In this document: positions 56,630 through 64,000 of the stretch, in pieces
How the letters are laid out: every line of letters begins with the position of its first letter
Numbering within the stretch: the first letter of the stretch is position 1
Position numbers and translations under genes: made by a program
Notes under the pieces: model-generated
The model's database searches: none
The model's input: only the letters and a program-made list of their open reading frames with translations
What the model was told of the DNA's origin: nothing
Origin: Hermatobates lingyangjiaoensis
Taxonomy: Eukaryota > Arthropoda > Insecta > Hemiptera > Hermatobatidae
DNA: 64,000 nt
Reading direction: 5' to 3'
Assembly (NCBI GenBank): GCA_026182355.1
Contig: JAPFBL010000003.1
Span: 3,249,001-3,313,000 of the forward strand

Positions 56630-59600
56630 GTAAATAGAAGAAAGATTATTAACTTTATATGTTACTCCGTTATAAAAAAAGCTAAAAGGAATTGTATAAA
56701 TCAAGTCACGTTAATCGTATTGTTAATTTTATAATTTATGAAACTAATATTTTTTATATTCTAAATATGTACTTGTGCAAGTAGTAGTAATTACTATGTC
56801 TATATTAGACCTATCTTATTAGTCTGTATAAGACCTATCTTATGCAGACAGTGACGATACTAATAGTAGATAATGATACCCAGACGCCAAGGGGCCCCTT
56901 GTTCTGCATTTAACCGCTTTGGTTAATATTAACCGATGATTGTAATGTAATTTAAATTTTTTTTTTTTGAGTCAGATATTCAAACGAAGACATTTTACTT
57001 TTTTTTCAAAGTAGTGATATTAATTATCAGTTCCCAAAAATTGAATACTTAATTTGTCGATTTTGCAAATTCCCAATATTATATTTAATATCCCACTAGG
57101 CTTTCCTCCAACTATTCATGAATTACAGTTTTTATTGTTATTAAAATAACTAGTTTTTTTAATACAAATATCTGTATGATTATGTTGATTAGTCTTATGG
57201 TTAGTATGAAAATTAGTCTGTTAACTGAGTGATATTTTTTTAGTATAAAAATCATTTTAATTACTCGTTTTTACCTTGTTTTTTTCATCAGGTTTACTTC
57301 TCGATCTGTTGCCAAACTAATTATTGAAAAATTACATCAAACAGAACTACTGGGACAGCTTCTCTCTGTTGAATATGTTCGAGGAAGTGACTTGAATAGA
57401 GAATTACCTTCTTTTAACATCAGGTTATTTTTTGTTACAGCAGTTGCTAACAAAGTTATTTAATTATGTCCTAGCTTAATAAAACTTCTACATGGGTAAT
57501 GCATTATAAATACCTACATTACCTATGTAGATCCACACCTCTCTCTTGAAACTTGTTTTTTTCAAATGTTAGTGTGTTGATTCCAGCGTTAATTTAAATC
57601 ATCTAACCTTATTAAAAAATATATAAATACTTGAGATTTATCATCTCTGAAGTAGAATGAATTTAAGACAAAGAAAGGATGCTTTTTAAAGTTTTATTAA
57701 GTAGGGAATATGTGTACTTTTCTACTTCTTTGCCTTGTCTAGGTTCAATGTTTAATTGACAGTTGAAAGCAGCTTTCCATTAAGTATTTTGTTTTTAGAT
57801 ACTAATCCAATGAAATGTTATTTATTATTCCATTAATATTTTTTTATTATTATTATTTACTTATTATTTAGTTTTTAAATTACAATCAGTTATATCGATA
57901 AATATTTACTAATTAATCATTCTTTTTCAAAATTGATGGAGTATTTCTACAATATATTTCATTGACCGGCTCATCTACTCCTCTTACCCAAACAACTGCC
58001 TTCCTTGGACAGTCGGAAACGCTGCTTCTACTCACAGTATGACGAACCGTTGCCATAAAAGACATTTATGGCGGCTTACTCCAACTCGTAAATCCGTATG
58101 ATCTTCAATTATCAGTATGATAATGAAAGATCATACTTCCCGCCATTGACTTCACCATCATGCTACTACAGCGCAGTGCTGGAATTAATGATCTGTTTAA
58201 CCAGTGACTTCCACATCACGTTACCACTACATATGGCTGGTAAATGTTGATTAATGACTTCAACAACCCTTACTGAAATTCACGACTGGCAAAATGTCTA
58301 TTAGTGACCTCTTAGACTGGTCAGTGTCCTCACCACCATACTACTATACTTCAGTGTTGGCAAAATTTCTATTTATGACCTGTTTGACTAGCCAGTGACC
58401 TCTCCACCATGCCAAAACACTGCTAGGCTAGCAAAATATCTAAATGTCCTGTTTGATTGACCAGTGAGCTCACGACAATGCTACATCTATACAGAGCTGG
58501 CATTATGACTAGCATGACCTGTCTCACTGGTAAACCTCGTCACTATGCTGATACTATACAGGGCTGGCATAGTATCTATCCAGCTTTTATTATCTGGTCA
58601 GTGTTCTCACTATCCTAGATAATATACCAAGTCCTGTTTGACCTTTTACTGACCTCACCATCTTCCACTACTATGCAGACCTAGAAAATATTTATTATTC
58701 AGTTCTTTGACAGTGATCTCACCATCCTACTGCTACTAAAATATTTATTTATTTTTCAGAACAGGTGAGGACATCAGTGAAAGTCAAAATGAATCTAAAA
58801 AGTATGATCAGTTTATTGCAAAACTGAATTCATGGACTGACTTGGCAGACTTTCGTCATCCTCCACCATACCACATCAAATATAAATATCCTCCTCCTAC
58901 GAATAAAATACTTAGTCATTTATGTCAAGCTTTAATGGCGGTTCCATCATTTTATAATCAAGTCCTTCATTTGATGAATAAGATGAATTTACCGTGTCCA
59001 TTTGTTGATGAATACCCTTTAAATTCAAATATAAGTGTTATAAATTCTGAAATTAAGCTCGAAAATAAAGTAATATTAAGTGATGAAGAGTCTGAATTAG
59101 AAGATAGTGATGAAACTCTCAATGAAGAATTGATTCCTCAAAAAAGAAGATTAAAAAGTAAAATATTATTGAAAAGACCTAAATTTACTAAAGCTGTACC
59201 AGTAGTTCAAAACAAAGTTAAACAAACTGTTAACCCAAGTGAAGTTTTTGATGTAAGTTCAACTTCTTTGGAAACACAGTCAAAGAAAATTGAACTGAAA
59301 TTGATATCCGATATTAGTTCCCTTAAGGAAACGGAAATGAGGCAGGAAGTGTTGCAAGTGGAAACTTTTGAGCCTCTTGATATACCAGTCAACAAACAGG
59401 TGGAAGAGAGTATTGAAGAGAGTGAAGAGATATACTCAGGGAAAACCATATCAGATAAGGAGCTTACTTCCAACAGGATATCTAGCAGAGGTGAGATTTC
59501 AATACATATTTATAAAGTTGTTGCTACCTACTTACTACCTAATAACATGAGTTATTAGGTCAAAGTAATTTTTACTGTTTGCTTGATCCATGTCGAAACA

Positions 59601-62432
59601 TGTTCATCTTTCATAACCATACGGATTAAGATTCCTACTCTATAGCTTCAATCTGGTAGAGTCGAGCAAACAAAAATTTACAGATGTTATTTCATTCCTC
59701 TAATAAAAATTTCGATTTATCTTGAAATTGTAGTGATTAAACCAATGTGTTTTAAAAACTTGTTTACTTATTATAAGTAAAGAATTGTAATTATGAAAAC
59801 AAAATTAGCTAAAAGTTATGTTAAAGAGTTAATGTTGTATATAATAATAATAATGCACTTAAAAGTATATAACCAAACACCAAACAACCATATATTTTAT
59901 TATGTTCTCTAGAGTGAAGGAAGGTTGTCTAGTGAAAATGTAGAAATTATCCATATGCTACGCTCTTCAACACATCATTTGTCACACATGATTGAAGAAA
60001 CATGAAATTTCGTGTTAGTTATTGTCTTCATACGAATATTTCATGAGGTTATAATACTGTAGGAGTAATAATGAAAAAAATTAAGAATTAATAAAGTTAT
60101 ATTTCTAGCAACATGAGAAATTGAATTGCACCTTCATAAGAGACAATGGACCTATTACTACAGTCTCTAAAACTTTTACTATAATTTTCAATTATTTGAA
60201 AATACCGCATAGTGACTGACTGCACAAATTGCGAATTAAAAATGGTCTCGAGCCCAGATAGTCGATCTTCTCTACAAATTGTTTCTGATGAGTAAAACAT
60301 AACGTATTAAGTATATAAGTTAATACCTTAATACATCCAACTTTTTAAAAACAATTTGTTCGCTCTTATTCTAAGCTTAATCGAATTAAATGTGAATTAA
60401 AAAGACTGAACAGTATTTAAGATGTTATTTCCTTTTATTTACTCGTATTTATACTCGCAACCAGCTCCCAAAACGTTTACGAGTGGTAAGTGTGAATGAT
60501 TCGCTCTGGAATGGCCAATCTGATGAAACCCCATTAGAAGGTTCAATAAGAGAAGATCCTTTAGTTAATAGTCCCCAAACCCCCTGATTCATGTTCAAAT
60601 AATGATAACTCCAGTGTGTTACTAAATGTATTAACAATGTTTGTACATTTTTACTAGAATACTAGTTTTCTGTACGATTTAACAAAAGAAGAGTGGAATT
60701 TTGAATAAGATTCTAAAGTTCCTGTTTAATATTCTAAAAAAGTGGTCCATTTAAGATAGATTATTTTTTGACAGTTTTTGTTGCTATTTAATGTATTAAT
60801 TTTGTATTTCAGATCAAAGATTGCTGCCAGTATTCAAAAATTACCACCCTGGTATTCCTTCCTGTCGACTTTATATAAAGAATTTAGCAAAAACTATTGG
60901 ACCAGATGATTTACATTACATATATAGGCGGTATTACACCGAGAGCAAAGAAATACAAGGAACTATGTAAGTAGTCAATATTTTTCGATGTTAATGGTGT
61001 AAATAGAAATATTATCACCTAATAAATTACTTTGATATATTTTGCATCGATATTGTAATCATACAGTATGTGGGTATTAGTAAAGCACTGGAAGTATTAG
61101 GAAATAATAATTTATGATTTACTTTCTATCATAAGGATTCGAAATAGAAATAGTGGCTGCTTTTGAGCGACTGGTATTCGCTATACACAATGATGTACCG
61201 TACTGTAATTGATGAAGAATATTGAATTTCTCAAATTTCTCTTCTGAATTACCCACAAAGATAACCTTTCATTTTTAACCTTCCTTTTTCATGAACTGTT
61301 ATTAAGGTTAACCTTATTGCTCTAGACCAGATTTTATGAAACGATGAACAAATAACATAGATATCAATAACCTTCAATTGACCCGAATATAACAGGTAAC
61401 ATATTTCCCACCACAGTATTCGGTTGAAATAATTCCATAGATGAGTCATTTTGACAGAGGAAAATACACTTGCAGTTAATACCCTTTTTTTATTAAGAGT
61501 AGTATTATTAGACAAATATGTCTAATAAATTGTTTTTTCTGGGATATTAAAAAAATAAGGAAAACATCGAACAAATTAATACAGGTGGAAGTTAATAGTT
61601 GGGTTTTCTTAGTTTAATTGTTGCTTGCGTTATTGCAGTAATGTTTACGTAATTAATGGTAATTGATTATATGAAAAATTCATATAGTACTATATATTTG
61701 TACTATTTGGTTAAACCAACAAGATTTAAATGAAATAAACTATGATTTTAACTCTGAACTATATGGGTTTTCATGACTTTACTAGCTTTCATAAATTAAA
61801 AAAATAAATCTGAGTGAATGTTCATGTAAACCAAACACAAATTACATTCTTCATGTTTGTGATTGCCGTCAGTGTTGAAGTTTGTTCTACCTTGGTCATG
61901 ACGGTAGATTTTTTATGTGGATATCGTAAATTTTTACAGGTTATACCAATGGAGAATAAAAATCGTCAATACCTACATGATTTGTGTTTGTGCGATGCCA
62001 GATACTCGTTAATGATCTCTATTTTAATGAACTTCTTTAAGGCAATATATAAGACTCCGAATGTGGTACAAACCTGGTAAAGTGGCTGGCTCTTAACTGA
62101 AATGGGTGCCACCACTAAATGAGTTTCACTTTACACCCTTATATCATTGAATTGCAAAGTTGAGTAAATTCTTCAGTTAATGAGTAAATTACAAACCGGA
62201 TAACTTCAAAAATAGTATTTAACCCTTGCGGAATCCATGTATTAAGCAAGTATTTTTATACTGCAGGTATGATGTGAGAGTGATGCAGGAAGGAAGGATG
62301 AAAGGTCAAGCCTTCGTCACCCTTGCTTCGATTGGCCAGGCTGAGCTAGCAGTGCAAGAAACAAATGGATACATTCTTCAAGGAAAGCCTATGGTGGTCC
62401 AATTTGCCAGATCTTCCAAACAAAAGACTTAA
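56478..62432 (+). CDS. RNPC3: U11/U12 snRNP 65 kDa protein (RNA-binding region-containing protein 3), complete, 5 exons
   Basis: Minor-spliceosome protein; in animals its N-terminal RRM contacts the U11-59K protein and its C-terminal RRM binds the 3' stem-loop of U12 snRNA, bridging the U11/U12 di-snRNP in the nucleus. Exons: 56478-56629, 57292-57423, 58760-59490, 60813-60966, 62267-62432; 1335 nt, 444 aa, a little shorter than human (about 517). RRM1 about 6-83 (LVFKHFPVEF as RNP2, NKKFNITFARF as RNP1). The linker carries the family signature KYKYPPPTNKILSHL and VPSFYNQVLHLMNKMNLP, then an acidic/basic low-complexity stretch (about 135-330). RRM2 about 356-438 (CRLYIKNLAKTIG as RNP2, MKGQAFVTL as RNP1, LQGKPMVVQFARS at the end). 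Start is the first ATG after the divergent promoter. All introns are GT-AG. Confidence high. Confidence 0.96.
57292..57423 (+). CDS. RNPC3: RNPC3 exon 2 (end of RRM1)
   Basis: FTSRSVAKLIIEKLHQTELL then LLSVEYVRG. Acceptor TTCATCAG, donor GTTATT. Confidence 0.93.
57541..57634 (+). repeat. Partner of the segment inside the 54479-55135 foldback
   Basis: TCAAATGTTAGTGTGTTGAT, TCCAGCGTTAATTTAAATCA and TCTAACCTTATTAAAA recur in reverse complement at 54835-54925, with only small indels at the edges. Confidence 0.8.
58120..58745. repeat. Decayed tandem repeat, about 70-bp period, in RNPC3 intron 2
   Basis: The phrase CCAGTGACCTCNCCACCATNC recurs near 58201, 58319, 58391, 58460, 58530, 58598, 58647 and 58709, each followed by a TACTAT-CAGNGCTGGCA block and AATATCTA. 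Units differ by tens of percent, so the array is old. It ends just before the exon 3 acceptor. Confidence 0.75.
58760..59490 (+). CDS. RNPC3: RNPC3 exon 3 (KYPPPT signature and linker)
   Basis: Large 731-nt exon with HIKYKYPPPTNKILSHL and a charged linker. Acceptor TTTTTCAG, donor GTGAGA. Confidence 0.94.
59762..59782. repeat. Isolated family X palindrome in RNPC3 intron 3
   Basis: GTTTACTTATTATAAGTAAAGA, a diverged copy of the terminal palindrome; nothing else of the element is clear around it. Confidence 0.4.
60456..60587 (+). other. Open, coding-like stretch in RNPC3 intron 3
   Basis: Reads RNQLPKRLRVVSVNDSLWNG, then QSDETPLEGSIREDPLVNSP and QTP before a stop. Composition looks protein-like for this AT-rich region, but the phase does not join RNPC3 exon 3 and I do not recognise it. 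Confidence 0.2.
60813..60966 (+). CDS. RNPC3: RNPC3 exon 4 (first half of RRM2)
   Basis: PSCRLYIKNLAKTIGPDDLH. Acceptor TATTTCAG, donor ACTAT|GTAAGT. Confidence 0.95.
61000..62266. other. RNPC3 intron 4, contents
   Basis: AT-rich; only a decayed SINE fragment (61983-62062) recognised. Confidence 0.5.
61983..62062 (+). mobile_element. Decayed SINE 3' fragment in RNPC3 intron 4
   Basis: GTGCGATGCCAGATACTCGT followed by TAATGATCTC and GACTCCGAATGT resembles the SINE body; diverged. Confidence 0.5.
62267..62432 (+). CDS. RNPC3: RNPC3 exon 5 (second half of RRM2, stop)
   Basis: YDVRVMQEGRMKGQAFVTLA then GKPMVVQFARSSKQKT and TAA. Acceptor TACTGCAG. Confidence 0.95.
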
Positions 62433-62552
62433 TTTTTTCATAATATATTATTGTTCATTATGTCTGTTTTCTTTCTCTAATTTACCCACTGTTTTTTCTC
62501 AACCATGGATTTGAGAGTGGGGTTGCCACTAGTTCTTTGGTTTGAATTACAG

Positions 62553-62637
62553 GGTTGTTTGAAACCCATGACTGTGGGACAACAGCAGGAATACCAAACC
62601 ATATCATGGAAAGAACCAGCAATGCCGAGTATGATAG
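62553..62637 (+). other. Exon-like segment 3' of RNPC3
   Basis: TGAATTACAG acceptor, 85 nt open (KPMTVGQQQEYQTISWKEPA), and ATAG|GTACTT donor. Might be an extra 3' UTR exon or the first exon of a neighbour. No family recognised. Confidence 0.22.
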
Positions 62638-62999
62638 GTACTTTATATAAAAAATGATGGACTGTCAATTTATATATATTATACAGGCATTTTCCGACTT
62701 TAGTAGTTAATTGGGAATAACATTTAGTATTACTAGTAAATGGAGTTATTTTTTTACGTTGTTGATATAATATTGAGAACATTTTTGGTTAATTACAAAA
62801 ACAATATCTCATTTTTCTGTCGATACTAACAATTGATAAAATTGCAGCAAAACAAATTTCAATTAAATTAAATGTTTACTTAATCTTTTTCAAGGTTTGT
62901 TTTTAATTTTAATTTCAGGAAGGTTTTTTCCATTAAAAGAGGCAATAATACCTATGTTACCAGTCAAATAATTAGTATTTAATCCTGTTCATATGTCAG

Positions 63000-63660
63000 G
63001 CTACCATCCCTTTAGTTGAACAGACCAGTCTTTTGGTTTCACCAAGTGGAAAAGGTTGTGTTCTTCTACTAAGTCATCAGTTTTAGAATTACCCTTGTAT
63101 CCAACAAGATTCGGTCGTCCTCCCGAAGGGAAGTGCCCATTAACCCGTGATCCGGCTTCATCCAAAGACGCACCAGTTTTCAAGTCCAACTGATGAACCT
63201 TACTTAATGGTAAGGGTCGATTATCAAGCTCCCTCTTGTTGCTATACGGGCAACCTCCTGAGAAGATAGTGATTCTCACACAACGACTCTAGGAACTCAC
63301 ATTGTGTGAGAAACCACAGCCACTATGAGTTTAACACCAACAACGGGGCATGTGGGACAACAGAGAAAACCCGCATGGGCTACCCGCGTCCCGTGATACC
63401 AACAGTGTTTCAGAGCTCTGGGGTAGAACTCCGGACCTAGGATCTACTTGAGACACTGTTGGCTATAGGTGAGGTAAGAGATCACAAAGCATTCCGCTTG
63501 ATAGCCAGTCTGTGTACACAGCGTAACCTTTTGCTCCCTCTCGCGGAGGGGATGCCTACACATAGGCAAAAGGATATCAGGGGGTCTGCCTCTCCAAAAA
63601 AGGAGAACCCTCTCAGGAGAAGGACCCCTGAGCCCTTCACCAAGTGGAATCAATTTTTCA
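63000..63660 (+). mobile_element. Family R, longest copy
   Basis: Includes TGGTAAGGGTCG, GATTCTCACACAACGACTC, AACCACAGCCACTATGAG and GAACTCCGGACC in the order of copy 1. Its minus strand keeps a 92-codon open frame (63001-63279) and its plus strand a 79-codon one (63459-63698); neither matches a protein I recognise. Confidence 0.55.
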
Positions 63661-64000
63661 GTCTCCTCCAGTATTACTCAAGATTTCACCAAATTTAACT
63701 TCATTGCTTAGATATTGAAACAGTTTGTGCTAGAGCATTTAAGTGATGTACTATGCAACCCTTCAATCTGCCACTGTCCAGTGATATTCTACTAGTAAGG
63801 AAAAATATCCTCACTAACCTCTAATCTTCAATAGTGAATAAAATCACTATTAATGGACATCTTCCTTGGAGATCGTATTTCGCCTCATTCTGAACGTTGT
63901 ATGAAGGATTTTTCTAGAATGCATTATCCGATAATGCATTGATGAAGTCTCTATGAACGATTTTCTTCGCTAGTTACCATAGCTAATCGCATTGTGGAAG
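63661..64000. other. Window end, nothing recognised
   Basis: AT-rich, with short palindromic words such as GATAATGCATT near 63930; no gene seen. Confidence 0.45.

Noticed and set aside
56478..62432. U12-type introns in RNPC3 or neighbours, suggested by its minor-spliceosome role
   Set aside because: All donors read are GT with ordinary U2-type context; none resembles GTATCCTT or ATATCCTT.
63001..63279. 92-codon minus-strand ORF as a gene
   Set aside because: It lies wholly in a family R repeat copy; no start context or splice partner, and no family recognised.

Overview
The window looks like a stretch of a large, AT-rich, intron-rich, repeat-laden animal nuclear genome, most likely an arthropod and probably an insect. 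Evidence: three conserved single-copy eukaryotic genes with GT-AG introns; an R1-type non-LTR retrotransposon tail; Penelope-like elements (PLEs) with GIY-YIG endonuclease; a tRNA-derived SINE whose tail is a short CCTAA run (the insect telomere repeat is TTAGG/CCTAA, suggestive only). I cannot name the order or species from sequence alone.

Layout. 1-15,400: gene-free, with a recurrent element bounded by a palindrome (about 151-460 and 3,033-3,830), an unclassified repeat (4,381-4,890), a dead reverse-transcriptase copy framed by 73-bp direct repeats (6,989-8,857), PLE tails and their terminal repeats (9,400-11,350), and a 5'-truncated R1-like retrotransposon on the minus strand (12,470-13,197). 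15,454-30,949, minus strand: a complete ten-exon RIOK1 gene (541 aa), whose introns hold a 48-bp minisatellite, an 81-bp minisatellite and a SINE with a 14-bp target-site duplication. 30,950-36,009: intergenic, with a decayed repeat copy and one orphan exon-like segment on the plus strand (33,230-33,355). 36,010-56,090, minus strand: a ten-coding-exon NCOA5/Neosin-like gene (466 aa: N-terminal RRM, RGG/proline-rich linker, NCOA5 core, conserved C-terminal motif). Its introns hold a hAT-type MITE with perfect 8-bp TSD, a dead RNase H retrotransposon folded into a 126-bp-arm hairpin, a DDE transposase fossil, a PLE with RT and GIY-YIG parts, a PLE tail duplicated head-to-head with arms of about 570 bp, and a perfect 70-bp palindrome. 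56,478-62,432, plus strand: a complete five-exon RNPC3 (U11/U12-65K) gene (444 aa), divergent from the NCOA5-like gene across about 390 bp. 62,433-64,000: intergenic, mostly another copy of the unclassified repeat.

The three host genes are RNA-related: RIOK1 in late 40S ribosome maturation, RNPC3 in the minor spliceosome, and the NCOA5-like protein carrying RNA-binding signatures. Only the last two share a presumptive bidirectional promoter. No intron of the three genes has a U12-type donor. No prokaryotic-style system, CRISPR array, rRNA or functional tRNA gene was found. The least ordinary content is structural: many inverted PLE-associated repeats with a shared CTGANGA-hairpin-GAAA core, and a dispersed element family ended by the palindrome ACTTTACTATAAGTAAAGT.
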